Shown piece by piece: positions 13,392-25,738 of a DNA stretch of 64,000 bases; position 1 is the stretch's first letter; each line of letters begins with the position of its first letter. This DNA comes from Ichthyophthirius multifiliis (lineage: Eukaryota; Ciliophora; Oligohymenophorea; Hymenostomatida). The stretch is taken from assembly GCF_000220395.1 (NCBI RefSeq), contig NW_004085952.1, positions 38,892-102,891 of the forward strand, read 5' to 3'. The notes beneath the pieces were generated by a model that saw only the letters and a program-made list of their open reading frames with translations, was not told where the DNA came from and did no database searches. Made by a program: the position numbers and the translations under genes.

Positions 13392-15918
13392 GCTATTATT
13401 ATTATATTTCATTTTATTTTTCAATATAATATGACTATGAAACAGGTTTGTTTCCATATTTTTATTCAATTTAATAAACTAAAGTGTTATTCGAATTATT
13501 ATTATTTAATTTTAATTATTCTTGTTACTATTAACTTTTCAATAAATTATTACTTGTATCCATTGATTTTTTTAATAAATTATTACTAGCATCCATTGAA
13601 TTTTTCAATAAAATATTATTTGCATCTTAAGAGAGATATTTAGAAGCATAATCTATTGGTTTACTAAAATTACTTTAATTACTATTTTAATTATTTATAT
13701 TATGTAAATTCCCTGTACTATTTTATTATTATTAATTTTAATTATTTAAATTATTAAATTTGCCTGTATTATTATTTAAATTACTATAACTATATTATTA
13801 TTATTATTTTGAATTTAAATTAACTAAATTTTCAGTAGTATTACTTTATTATTAATTATTATTATCTTTGTTAAGTAAATTTTCTGTATTATTTTTTTAA
13901 TTCTAAATAAAGACCCGATTTTGTTAAGAATATAAGCTATTATAATTATTACTTTATTCTTAATCTTCATTTAAATTAATAGTTTGATTATTCTAAAAAA
14001 CTTCACTTTTAGATAATTAATTTTTTTATCTATTAAGTTATTTCTATTTTATTTCTTCTATTTATTAAATAAGTTTTTAATCTAATTCTCTTTTTTTCAC
14101 AAAATTCTAATCTAATGCACCTAATTTGGCTTTTTAAATTTAATTAGACTAAAAATTCACATAATCATTAAAAATTTACAAAGAATTATTCACATTGTTA
14201 TTATTATATGGTGATTCCAATTTCTAAAATGGAATATGCCTTGGAGTTGGTGATTTATCTCTACCAGAAAAAGAAGCTTGATAATCATAAGGATCGTCTT
14301 CTTTATTTTAAGCTATTTATGGTCTTTTAGCAAACTAAGAAGTTTTTTATTATTATTGTAATAGTTGATGTTCTAAAGGCATTTTTTTATAATTATCATA
14401 ATTATTATAATCTACATTAGAAGATTATTTTCTTGGTCTAATAACACTAGAAGGGGAATTAAAGGACTTCGTAATAACTTCGTTATTTAATAATAGTCTT
14501 TTTTACGATTCTAATATTTTAGGAAGGAATTCTACACTATTTATATCTATTTAACTTTCTTCTGATTAGTTTTTTTCTTTTTCTGTTTTAGTTTTTTCTA
14601 TATTATTATTTAAAGTTGATATTTAATTATTATTTTGTTAATAATTTAATGTATTTTAGAATAAAGTTTACATTGTATTCTTAAGTTGTTAAGCATTTTG
14701 TATATAATCTTAGTCTTTTTATTTATTTTATTATTATGTATTTTACTATTAATTTTAAGTTATTTTTTCTTTAATTATCTTTGTGAAGTTTTTTTAATCA
14801 ATAATAGATTTTTCTAAAAGTTGTTAATATTGTAAATTGTATTTCATTAAAATTTAATTTTTTTAACTTTCTTACTCATTTTAATACATTTCAAGCAAAA
14901 CCTATTACTATTCTTTCAATTTAGGCAAATTTTAATTTAAAATCATTCTTTATTCTTACTCATATTACCATTTTAAAGATTTTTCATGCTAATATCCTTA
15001 TTATTCTGTTTAATTTAATTCTTATTAACGGTCAGTTTATAATTTTTGGGAAATCTCTTCAAAAAGTAAAAAATTATTTTGCTAAATTTAAAATAAGTCG
15101 GAATTTTCTTAAATTAGGTCAGTGTTTTGTTAATAAATTGCGGCATAAACTTTTTATAGATTTTCAAGGTTTTGTAAGCTTTTTCTTTATTCTGTTCCTT
15201 AGCGGATTTATTCAAGTTTTTGCCTGTTTTATAAATCCTTTTGTTTATTTTAGATATTGACTTTTATTAGTTCTTGTAAATCCTGGTTGGAATATTACTA
15301 ATCATTAGGGTTTTAATTTTTTTTTGGGTTTCTTTTTCATTTAATTATTTTATTGATTCAAAAAGTTTAGCTTCGATTTGTAAAATTTTTTCTTTTGTTT
15401 ATGAAATTTCATCGTCTAAAGCTTTTTCACCTTCATCAATTAAATCTAAGTCAATATTTAACGAAATATTATTTTAATCATTAATTTAAGTGTTAGCGTT
15501 AATGTTAGTGTTAGAATTAGAGTTAGTGTTAATGTTAGTGTTAGTGTTAGTGTTAGTGTTAATGTTAGAATTAGTGTTAGTGTTAGAGTTAGTGTTAGTG
15601 TTAGTGTTAGAGTTAGGGCTAGTGTTATAGTTAGTGTTAGTATTAGAGTTAATTTTAGCGTTAGTATTAGAATTAGTGTTAGTGTTATTGCTAGTATTAG
15701 TGTTGATTTTTGTTTATTTATTTTAATATTATAGTTACTACTAATTGTATTACAAATTTTAAATATCACTATTTTACTTTTTTTATTTAAAATAATTTTA
15801 TTTTCTTAACATTTCTTTGTAAGAGGATTTTTATTTCATTTTTTCAGCAGCTTATTATCTTATGTATAAGTTATAAAGAGACATATTATCTTCATTATTA
15901 AAATCATTTAATATAGCT

Positions 15919-15973
<55 letters not shown>

Positions 15974-17447
15974 CATTATTATCAATATAATAATTAAAAT
16001 TTCCTAAATCTCTACACTACTTTTCTTAAAAATCTTCTATAAAACCATTAATAAAATTATTCCAATTATCTTCACATTTCCATCCATTTATTTTTCTAGT
16101 TATTTCTAAATTTTCACATATCATTACTGCATGCGGTAAATATCCTTTATTAATAAATTTATCTTTTTTATTATTAATTTAATTATAACTATAAACATTT
16201 TATTAGATGTTTTCAATTAACTTATTTTGTAATTCCAATTTTTCAAAAATATATTTCATAATCTCTTAGTTTTTATATTTTTATAAAATATAAATAATAG
16301 TTTTCAAAACTAATTAATGCATAATATTGTGTTATTCATATTTGAAAAAAATTCTAATATTTTCTTCGATTATTTAGCTTTCTTATATTGAATTTAATAC
16401 TATTGGGAAATTTATTTTTATTGCAAAATTAATTATTTCGATTATTTTGAAACGTTTTTACCCTAAAATAGAGCCATCTTTTTTTAAATTCTAAACGAAA
16501 TTTATCATATTCTAAGTCAAATGCTAAATAAAAGGCATTTCTTGATATTAAGACAGCATTATTTAATAATATTCACTATTTTTTGAATATGCTTTATTAA
16601 AATTATCACTACTTTATGAATAGTGCAGACATAAAGATTCTATAATATTTCCATATATGTGTATTTTTTAAGTATCTTCTGTAGATTAGAATTCAGAAAA
16701 ATATTTTTTAATAAAATCTTCTTGTTAGATTATTTCAAGCATTTCCTTACCTTCAATCAAGCAGAAATATTTAATAATAATTTTACATATAATTTTAGAT
16801 AAATTAAAGGATTTTTCAAGTGATATATTAAGAAAATTTTCAATCAAAGATTTTAAAATAGACAATTTTAAAGGGGAAAATTATTTTAATTCTTCTTGTA
16901 TTTTTAAGTTAAATTTATTTACTTCAAAAACTAAAATTTATTCCGCAACTAAATATATTGATTAATTATAAGAATGATAAATCAATCCATTTATTACGTT
17001 TTGGTGTGAAAATACATATTAAAATATACTTTTTGGTTACAATTCTAATAAAATAAATAATAAATTCGCCCAATAACCTGATAATACTTCATTTATTTAA
17101 ATATCAGATTCTATATTTTCTACAAATTTAAATAATTATTATAAATAAATGCTATTATTTTCAAAAAAAAGATCATTAAGTACTTGTATTTTACAATTAA
17201 ATAAATCATGAGCTATTAATGGGTATTCGTAACCTCTGTCTATATCATCAGGGTTTGAAGATACTATTGTAATATATTCTATTAACTTAGAAAGTATAAA
17301 TGATGAGTTTTTCTTGAAAAAATTGCATATAGAACTTTATTATAGTTTTAAAGAGTTTAATAATTCTTCTTAGTTATTTAATAATTGGATAAATTATTCA
17401 GTGATCGATTAGTTTTATTTCAATAAAATATTATCTATTATATTCAT
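13120..17447 (-). CDS. SAPS-domain protein phosphatase 6 regulatory subunit with long Asn/Gln tail
   Basis: SAPS proteins recruit and direct PP6/Sit4-type phosphatases. The N-terminal ~470 residues (17447 to about 16020) match the alpha-helical SAPS repeat: IEYITIVSSNPDDIDRGYEY, then LSGYWANLLFILLELQP, GNIIESLC and VMICENLEITRKINGW with FINGF. After that come poly-Asn, a Asn-Thr/Ser stretch from a hexamer repeat, a Gln-rich coiled coil (about 14700-15300) and an Asn/Gln tail that includes poly-Gln encoded by TAA. The stop at 13120 follows LLNNYIKK. Frame is lost in the T9 run at 15317-15325 and is restored by one extra base. The total of about 1440 codons is longer than yeast or animal members because of the tail. 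Shares a spacer of about 440 bp with the divergent gene at 17889. Confidence 0.87.
13338..13391 (-). repeat. (TAA)n microsatellite encoding poly-Gln
   Basis: About 18 copies of a perfect ATT/AAT triplet within the SAPS gene. In the gene's frame the minus strand reads TAA, that is poly-Gln under code 6. Confidence 0.8.
15488..15700 (-). repeat. GTTAGT-type hexamer array inside a coding exon
   Basis: Imperfect tandem GTTAGT/GTTAGA/GTTAAT units over about 200 bp. In the SAPS frame the minus strand reads AAC-ACT with variants, giving alternating Asn-Thr and Asn-Ser. It is not the ciliate telomere unit, which contains GGGG. Alternative frames read Leu-Thr and are shadows. Confidence 0.85.
15918..15975 (-). 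repeat. (AAT)n microsatellite encoding poly-Asn
   Basis: Perfect TTA/ATT triplets. In the SAPS frame the minus strand reads AAT, so poly-Asn, directly after the SAPS domain. Confidence 0.8.
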
Positions 17448-17888
17448 TTTTTTTTTTTTTTTGAAATACTAATGCGTATTTTTTTTAAAAAAATACTTAT
17501 TGCTATTTTATAAAAAATTTTAATATTTTTAATATCTAATTAATAATATGATATATTTTGTATATTTTCAAGTTTTTTAATATTAAATTTTAATATATTT
17601 TTTTATTAACTTTTAAAAATTTATTTAGTTATTTTAATTTTTTTATAATTCTAGTTTAAAAATTTTGTTATTATAATTTATTATTTTTTTATAAACATCA
17701 TTTTATAATTTTTTTTTTTGATTTTTAAATTTTTAAGAAGATTTTTATTTTAACTAAAATAATATTTTTTATATATTAAAATTCTTTTTTATATTAATTT
17801 TTTTTAAAAAAAATTAATTTTTTTAAATATAATTTGTTTATTTAAAATTATTTAAAAAAAAAATAAACTATATTTTAAATAACTAAAA
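17448..17888. other. Divergent promoter spacer
   Basis: A/T-only sequence between the start codons of the SAPS gene and the gene at 17889. No box or element is recognisable. Confidence 0.6.
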
Positions 17889-18320
17889 ATGTCTTGTTAT
17901 AGGTAAAATAAAAAAATATTTATTACTATATAATTTTATAGACAGGTTTCAATTTATAATGATTAAAAATAATTTAGAAATGATAACGAAGAGTTATTAT
18001 TTGCCAAAAGTTATAATTAAAAGTATATGGTAAAGGAAAAGAAAATTAATATTATTAATAATATTTGAGTCCACCTTAAAATTAAAAATACTAAAATAAA
18101 GATCACATTTCAACTCTTTAATAAAATATATAGTAATATAGAAATATACATAAAAATAATCCAAATTATGTAAATGCCAATCCTATTACACACGAAAGAG
18201 AACCGGTAGTATTAAATAGGCCTTAAATTAAAAGAAATAAAAATTATGATTATGCAAACATATTTTAATCTCCAGAATAAAAATTTAAATCTTCTACAAA
18301 GTATAAAAATATTATTATAA

Positions 18321-18352
<32 letters not shown>

Positions 18353-19063
18353 TATATATATTTTTATATAATATATATCATAAATTTAATTTTATTTTTT
18401 TTAATAATTATAATATATATAGATAAATTGTTATTCCACCATCACAATCAAATGATTTATTTTAAAAAAGACAACTTAAAGCTTCTTCTTCTTATGCTTA
18501 AAATATTGTAGAAAGAAATCCTATATTAAACAATAACTTTTAAGCTAAATAAAATTAAAGAATATGCCCTTCATCTGGTGGAGTATAATATATTTTTAAT
18601 ATTATTTTTTAAATATATATTTATTTTAAAAGGATTAAAAAGTATCAAATACATATTTAAAAATGCAAGAAACTAAATACTTACTTCCAGCAGATAGAAA
18701 TTATTAATAAAATTCAAAAAATAAATTTTGTAATACAGGGTATATTGTATTTTTAATTATTTTATTTATATTTTTATACTAAAGGAATATATCAAAAGTT
18801 CCTTTTGTACATACTGGAGCAAATTTTAAAGACATTCTTATAAACAATGAATATGCTTTTTCTAATAAAAATGACTATACTTTGAAATGTACTTAAGTGA
18901 ATTAAAAAGATAGATAAGTTAAGTTTGGTGAATTAAATTTTTAATAAGACCATAGAAAAAGAAGTTTAAAAATAAAAAATATTATAGTCAAATATATAAT
19001 TTTATATTTACAGGCAACGTTTTTTTAAAAGAAGAAAAGATAGCTTAATAACATAAAAATTGA
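17889..19063 (+). CDS. Unknown Asn/Gln-rich protein, about six exons
   Basis: Not recognised. Starts MSCYRQVSIYNDQKQFRN with a first intron after only five codons. Subsequent exons, joined by GT-AG introns, give PPQNQKYQNKDHISTLQQ, VIPPSQSNDLF, RNPILNNNFQAKQNQ, MQETKYLLPADRNYQQ and a better conserved-looking block KVPFVHTGANFKDILINNEY. The model ends VFLKEEKIAQQHKN with TGA at 19061. An intron near 18313-18423 contains long (TA)n. Short motifs rich in Pro, Asn and Tyr joined by flexible Gln/Asn linkers, and the lack of any fold, are reminiscent of microtubule-binding ciliary proteins. That is only an impression. Exon edges are by eye. Confidence 0.6.
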
Positions 19064-19323
19064 AATAAAATTTAATATATATATATATAAATTTTGAGAA
19101 AATTTCTATTTATATACTTGACTATTTTTGATTTTTAATTAATTAAGAAATAGTATATATAAATATTAAAATATATGTGTATGTATATATTAATTATATT
19201 AAAAAAAATATAAAAATTATTTCATTTGACATTAATATTACAAAAATTAAATAATAGATTTAATTTTTTTATTATTATATATAAATAAATTAAAAAAAGT
19301 GAATTTAAAAATAAGTATTCCAA

Positions 19324-20360
19324 ATGTTTATCAAGCCGAAAATAAGAAAAAATAAAAGAATATATTATTCTTTACCAAATATTGCTGATAAATCTCACAA
19401 TAAGAATTATATTTTTAGTGATATTTGTATTAAATAATAAAAATAAAAATTTTACAAAAAAAATAATTTAAATTGAGACTAATCTCTATTTAGAATTTTT
19501 AATTAAAAAAATAAAAAATAGTGTCCATTTTATTCAAGAATTATAAGATAAGAGTAAATATTGAAAAAAAATAATTATAAAATCCAATTTAATCAATAAA
19601 ATAGTACTTTAAATCATATTTTAAATTAATATATTAAAAAAATTATTTAATTTTATGAAGAAGTATAAATTAAGCGATAAAAATAAAATACATATAAATG
19701 AAAAATATTAATTTTTGCAAAAATATTCCCTAGATATTTATATTAAGTTACCAAAATATATGTGAAATTTCAGAAAAAAAAAAACTAAATATAAAATAAA
19801 AGCAAAAATTATTTGAAAACATATATAAATGATAATCTAATACAGAATAATTTTAATTTTAATTTTAAGAAAAACAAAAAAGAATTTGAAAAATAAATGC
19901 TTTAATAATCTGAAAAATTGAAAAAATTAAAAATTATATAAATTAATTAAAATTAGAACTTTAAAAAGATATAAATTTAGAAGATTAAAAATTATTAATA
20001 TAATAAATAAAAGTTAAAAAACTATTTAAATGATTAGAAGAAGAATAATAAAACATAATATATAGCATAATAAATAATAAGAAATATATATAATTCTATG
20101 TATAATATATTGAAAATGAATATAGAAATGAAAATAAAACTTCTTCAATTGTATAATCATATAGGTTAGATAATAGTATTTAAAAAAATGCTTTAAATAT
20201 ATGTATAATTTTAACAATAAATAAATTTAGAAAAATAAATAAAATTTATTACATAAATTATTTAGAAGTGAAATTAAGAAAAATATTAAATAAAATAAGA
20301 AGATAAAAATAAAAACATTCGATATATAAAATTCATATTATTTTAAAATTAAATTATTGA
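19324..20360 (+). pseudogene. Coding region with scrambled frames (broken or mis-sequenced gene), unknown
   Basis: Not recognised. Starts MFIKPKIRKNKRIYYSLPNI. Protein-like blocks then follow in changing frames: ETNLYLEFLIKKIKNSVHF, NINEKYQFLQKYSLDIY-like text, NICEISEKKKLNIKQKQ, and near the end EEQQNIIYSIINNKKYI and VQYIENEYRNENKTSSIV. One candidate 50-nt GT-AG intron near 19553-19603 is plausible. The other changes of frame fall at or next to TGA and have no usable splice sites. Either a decaying gene or several base errors in poly-A runs. The final frame stops at 20358. Lys/Asn/Gln-rich, probably helical. Confidence 0.45.
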
Positions 20361-20450
20361 TTTTTTTTTTTAATATTTATAATATCATATAAAAAAAAAT
20401 AAAAAAAATAAAAAAATAAAAAATAAAAAAAATTAATAATATAAAAATAA

Positions 20451-20510
20451 ATGATAGATAAAAGTGATTAAATTTTTTTAAAATCAAATTCCATTAATAA
20501 TAATAAAATA

Positions 20511-20551
<41 letters not shown>

Positions 20552-21071
20552 TAATAATAATAATCTAATAGAATTTTATTTGAAATAAGTAGTAATTTTT
20601 TTAGATATAGAGTTTTAAAATGAACCTAAGCTTTTTTAATTTAGCGAATAATTTACAAGTTAAAATACTTAAGTTATTGATGTAATTTAATATTCAATTA
20701 AAGCCTTTAATGAAATTTTGATAGATAAAGATAAAAATGAACGTTTAAATCCCAATCCTTTATTGTGGAATCTTTTTTTGGCTAAAAAGAAAAATGGGAA
20801 ACCAAAATAGGATTTTCCTGCTCTTGATAATGAATAAGTTTTATCAGAATTAGGAGAATATGATTTATTTTCTTTAAGTAGCAATTTTAGTAATAAAATA
20901 TTAGATAAAGATATTTACAATATAATGGAAATTTAGGAAAATAGCGAATAAGTTTAAATATAATAAAAAGATTCTATATTGGATATATATTAAAATAATA
21001 TGACAAAAAATAATAATTAATATTAATCTGAAAACATAAAAGAAAAATAAAATTGCGGAATATGCTGTTGA
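20451..21071 (+). CDS. Sin1/Avo1-like protein (TORC2 subunit) with CRIM-type domain
   Basis: Single-exon ORF of 206 residues. After a poly-Asn run (residues ~18-38) a ubiquitin-like CRIM core is seen: IFLDIEFQNEPKLF, a helix VIDVIQYSIKAFNEIL, then WNLFLAKKKNGKPKQDFPAL and LSELGEYDLFSL. In Sin1 this corresponds to the strand-helix-strand segment ending in a conserved DFPxLD and a Phe-x-Leu signature. The CRIM domain is what binds the AGC-kinase substrate of TORC2. The protein is much shorter than animal or yeast Sin1 and lacks the C-terminal PH domain. It ends NCGICC, whose cysteines might be lipidated. Family assignment rests on the DFPALD region and the fold order, so it is moderate. Confidence 0.6.
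20502..20563 (+). repeat. (AAT)n microsatellite encoding poly-Asn
   Basis: AAT triplets with one AAC interruption inside the Sin1-like ORF; in frame as Asn. Confidence 0.85.
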
Positions 21072-21115
21072 AAAAAAATATTATTATTAATTTCAAAAAA
21101 AACAATACATAATAA

Positions 21116-21165
<50 letters not shown>

Positions 21166-23587
21166 ATTTACTTTTTTGAAATTTAAAAATATTTTTATGT
21201 TAATATTATTTTTAATTTCTAAATAATTTAATGTTTAATTTATTATCAAATATTAAATAAAAATATTTTCATTTATTAATTAGATTTTTTTAAATTTATT
21301 TTTATTAATATATCGTTTTTTTTAATCTATTTAATTTTTACTTTAATATTTTTTTTTTTTTTTATAGTTTATAGTTAAACTTAATTTTTATTTTATTTAT
21401 TATTTATATATATATTATTTATAAATTTAATTAATTATATTAAATTTAAATTTTTTAATTATAATTATTACAAAAAAGTTAAAATAATTTTTACTATATA
21501 ACTATATATATTCAATAAATAATTTTTAAACTAATTTAATATATAGCATATTTATTATAAATTTTATTATATTACTATTTAATATTTATATTCAAGAAAT
21601 ATTCTCATATTAATTTATTAATATATTTTTTTAAAAAATAGATATAAGTTATAAATAATTATTATAATTTTTAATATTTATAAATAAATTAATTATAAAT
21701 CTAAAGTTTTCTTTTATTTTTATAAAGATTATATAGTATAATAAAATTTTTAAATTAATTCAAAATTATTATATATAATCAATTTTAAATTAATAAAATA
21801 TTTTTAAAAAGATAATAAACTTATTTCATTATATCATTTTTTAATTATCTTAATCTTTTTAAGTTATTAATAGTAATAAAAAAGTTTATTTAAACTATTA
21901 TACAGTAAATTTTTATTGATATGTGATAGATAAATAAATAACAGTTATTTGATATAAATAAAATTATATTATTTTAATTTAATTTAATTTATACATTTTT
22001 ACAATATAGTCTTTTTAATTTATAAATAGTTTGTATTCGAATATATATTAATCAAAAACATAAAAAATAAAATATTTTAGAAAAAAAAAGATATTTATTT
22101 ATTATATAAAAATATATATATATATATATAATATATATATATATAATTTCTATTAATTATTTTTTAATTTATTCATTACTTATTATATAGTAAATTTATT
22201 AAGATAGAATTTTTTATATAATTAATAATATACTATAAATGATAAGTAATAATATTTATGTTTTAATATTATAATATATTCAATTATATAATTATTTTTG
22301 ATAATATAAAAATAATATTTTTTTATTATTATTGAATTTTAATAATTATTTTTTATATAATATTAAAATTATTGGTTTATAATATTATAAATATTATGAA
22401 TGTATTTATTCTTTTTATTTATATCAAAATGTCACTATTTTTATAATTTTTAGTATATATATCTGAATTTACATTATTTTATATTAATAAAAACTTAATT
22501 TCTTTAGAGTTTATTTTATTTTAATTTTTTTTTAATTTTAATTTAATAATATTAAACACAATTATTTTATTAATGAAAAAAATATGAACAATAAATTAAG
22601 ATAAATTTTTTGCACACATTTTTTTTTTTGTATAAAATATAAATGATGCTTTATAATATATTGATTTGTTTCTTTACCATTTAAAATGATTTTTATTTGA
22701 AAATTTAATAATTATATTTATCAAATTTGATAAGAATTTTTAATAATCTTATCAAATTTATATACATAAATTAAAAAATTATAAACTAAACAAAAATGAA
22801 TTATTGTATATTTTTCTTCATTTATTAAATAATTTTCAATTTTTTAAAAATTTTAAAAATTAGATAATATACATTTATTTTAATTTTATAATTTAAAAAT
22901 ATTATTTTATAAAAACATGAAATTTTATTATATATATTGCTTTTTTATATAAGCGAATTTTAATTCAGGATAAACTTGATGATGTCAGCATATAATACTA
23001 TGTCCGCCCATCGCAAATATCATCAATATTTAATTTATATATAATTATTATTTTTATATATTTTATATTTACATCACTTTTTTAATTTTTAATTATTTTA
23101 TTTTTTTAATAATTATTTATATATTTATTTATTCTTATATATATTTAAAGAAAAAAAAAAAATTAAATTTATACCTATATATTTTATTAATACAAAATTT
23201 ATATAAATGATTATTTATAAAAATAATAAATATTTATCATTAAAATTAAAATAATAATATATTAAAAATAATTTAGGTTAATATTATTAATATACAATAT
23301 TTTATTTTTATATAAAAACTCAATTATTTAAATAAAATTTTTCTATTATATTATTTTAAATAAAATAAATATATTATTTTTGTTAATTTAAAAATAGTAA
23401 TTTTATTTTAAGAAAAATGTAAATAAAAAAATAATAATATTTATTTATTTAAATTAAATATTAAAAAAAAAAAAAGAGATCTAACATTTAAAAATAAAAA
23501 AATAAAATAATTTTTATATTTATTGCAATTGTTTCTTCTAATGAAATTATATTTCTATAAAAAAAAAGTAAAAAATATAATTGAATT
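21072..23587. other. Long intergenic stretch with (TA)n runs
   Basis: About 2.5 kb of A/T between a rightward gene end and a leftward gene end. (TA)n occurs at 21122-21170 and 22110-22146. A short segment near 22960-23035 has far more G/C and is listed separately. No firm protein gene seen. A 34-codon frame at 22584 is too short to support. Confidence 0.6.
22963..23035 (-). ncRNA. Candidate small structured RNA (C/D-box-like)
   Basis: An island with about 40 percent G/C inside an A/T desert. On the minus strand it reads TTGATGAT, then GCGATGGGCGGACATAG, then GCTGAC, and CTGA again about 20 nt further on. That order resembles a C box followed by D' and D boxes. TTGATGAT and ATCATCAA also form a perfect 8-bp inverted repeat that could close a hairpin. 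Flanks show no terminal stem. It could instead be an unrelated structured RNA or a regulatory site. Confidence 0.3.
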
Positions 23588-25372
23588 TCAAATAACAATT
23601 TTTTTGCGTTCAAGTTCTGCTGTATATTTTTCTGGAATATCTAATTTATGTAATTATTCTAGTTTTTGTTCTTTTATTTATTCCAACATTCTTTTTTATT
23701 ATGATAATTAATCTCTAATTTTCTTTCCTTCCTCCAATCTACTTCTTTAATCTTATTTAAGCTTTTCTTCATTCAAAGCTATCTACTTTCTTAACTATTC
23801 TGCATGTTTTTTAATTTAATTTTCTCTTTCCTATTCTATTTTTAATTCAATATCTCTTTCCAATTTTTAAGCTTAAATAATTCTCTAGAATTCATCTCTA
23901 TCTTATTTTGCTTATTCTTATAATCTTTATTCTTTTTCGTATTACTATTATCTTCTAGCTTCCATTAATTCAGCATTTATTCTTTCTCTTTATTCGGCTT
24001 CTTTTCTTTCTTTTTCACGAGCATTTCTTTCGTTTTATTCCATTGCTCTTTTAGCCCTCAAAGCATCTAATTCTGCTTATCTATCAGTTGCCTTCTCTTG
24101 CATTTCTCTTAATCTTTATAATTCTTTTTCTATTTCATCCTTAATTCGTCTAATTTTTTGTTTTATTTTTTATTTTTAAATTTTTTTTTACTTTTGTTCT
24201 GCTAACGTTTCAGCTTCTTTTTAAGCCTTTTCTAAATTATATTTTAATATTTTTTCATCTTCAGTTATTTCTTCTTATATACGTTTTTATTTTACGAGAA
24301 TAGCGTTTGAGTTTGCTTCAAAAATTTAATCTAAAAGTAATTTAGCATCAGACTTTTTTTTTAAGGCTTTATTTTATTCTTCAATTTCAAGTTAATTAAT
24401 TGCTTTAATCATTAATTAACCTTCTTTTTCTAATTCTTCTTTGTCTCTTAAACGGACAAGTTCTCTTTCTTTAATTTATTCAATAATTTTGTGATGCCCT
24501 TCTCTTAATTCTTCTTTCTTTCTTTTTTCTAATTCTTCATAATATTTAATTTTTTTAAGCCTTTCAATTTCCATCATTAAGTCTTTTCTTTTTTCTTAGT
24601 TTTTTATATCATCATGAATATTTTTTTTCTCTACAAGTTATTTATCACGAATAGTAACACATTTAGCATACATAACCATTTTGTTCATTTCTTTTACATC
24701 ATCTAATTATTCAGCTAATATTTCCTAAGCTCTGTTAATAAGAGAATCCTATAAAAATTGTAATTAAAAAATAAATTAAATATTAAAAAAATAAATTAAT
24801 AATAAATATATATGAAATAAATATAATATATATTAAAATATATTATATTTATATATATATATATATATATATAATTTTTATTATTTTTTTACTTTAACTA
24901 TTTTTTCTTCTTATTCTACTTCTGAAAGTGGAACAAGTTTTTTTTTTTCTTCTTCTATTTAAAGCATTTTTTATTTTTTTGCTTTAGCTGCTGCCATTTA
25001 TTTTTCTTTTTATTCTTCCAATATTTTCTTTTGATGTAATTATTCTTCTTTTGTAGTTATTATTGCATTATTCTTTTTTTTTTAAAAATTACTTTTAATT
25101 TTACTTTTTTTTATATTTAATTTACTTTTATTCTTTATAATTCAGATTCAGGAATCAAAATAACATCTGGATCTGTAAAATCACCTTGACGCGCTTTTTT
25201 TAAAGTTTCTTATTATTATTCTGGGCTTTTTATCTTTTTGGAAGCAAAAAGAGTTTCATCAACGTTTCTTTATGTTTCTTTTATAAGCTTTGAACCAATA
25301 ATTTTAGACTTTTTTATATAATCAAAAAATAATTTTAATTATGATTTATAATAAAAAAATTTGTTTTACCAT
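23588..25372 (-). CDS. CFAP45: CFAP45, microtubule inner protein of cilia
   Basis: CFAP45 lies inside the B-tubule of axonemal doublets. The ATG at 25372 is followed at once by an intron (25309-25369), then SKIIGSKLIKE and VDETLFASKKIKSPEQ, which matches the animal N-terminal signature VDESLFxxIKSP. A second intron follows ELQRIK. A long (TA)n intron near 24750-24892 precedes DSLINRAQEILAEQLDD. The rest is a Glu/Lys/Arg-rich trichohyalin/plectin-homology coiled coil with YAKCVTIRDKQLVEKK, corresponding to the conserved AKCHAIRDAQ block. The C-terminus is LDIPEKYTAELERKKIVI, equivalent to GLPEKYCIEAERK in animals. Full length and in order. The TGA is at 23588. Confidence 0.92.
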
Positions 25373-25738
25373 TTTCTTATTTTATTTTTTTAATATATAT
25401 ATATATATTATTTTTAAGTTATAATTTATTATTTTCAAAAAAAAAATTACACTTAAAATAAAAAGGAAGTTACCTTTTTAAAAAAATAATATATAAATAA
25501 AAAATTATAATTACGAGAAAATTATTTAATTAATTATATTATTTTTAGATAAGAAATAAAAAATTATTTAATCTATAAATAAATAAAAAAATAGTATTAA
25601 CGCATTAAATATTTTTAATTTTAATTATATTTTATTTTTATTAATTTATTATTTTTTTATTTTATTTTTATTTAATTATAATTTTTAAATATTAATATAC
25701 TCCTTTATTTTGTTGTCAATAAAGGCATTCAATATTAA
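25373..25738. other. Divergent promoter spacer
   Basis: A/T-only sequence between the start codons of CFAP45 and the peptidase gene. No recognisable element. Confidence 0.6.

Noticed and set aside
15488-15700. Telomere-like repeat
   Set aside because: Units are GTTAGT-type without a G4 block, they vary, and they lie in an open reading frame. Ciliate telomeres of this group are GGGGTT.
15458-15769. Leu-Thr repeat ORF on the minus strand
   Set aside because: It is the wrong frame of the hexamer array; the SAPS-gene frame reads Asn-Thr/Ser and is continuous with conserved sequence.
13338-15975. Triplet repeats as CRISPR or minisatellite array
   Set aside because: Simple microsatellites inside reading frames with no spacers.
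21122-21170. (TA)n tract as replication origin or attachment site
   Set aside because: Many equal (TA)n tracts occur in introns and spacers here, so none stands out.
22990-23020. Fragment of 18S rRNA 3' end (similarity to CCGCCC..CGC)
   Set aside because: Only about ten bases resemble it; flanks do not match rRNA.
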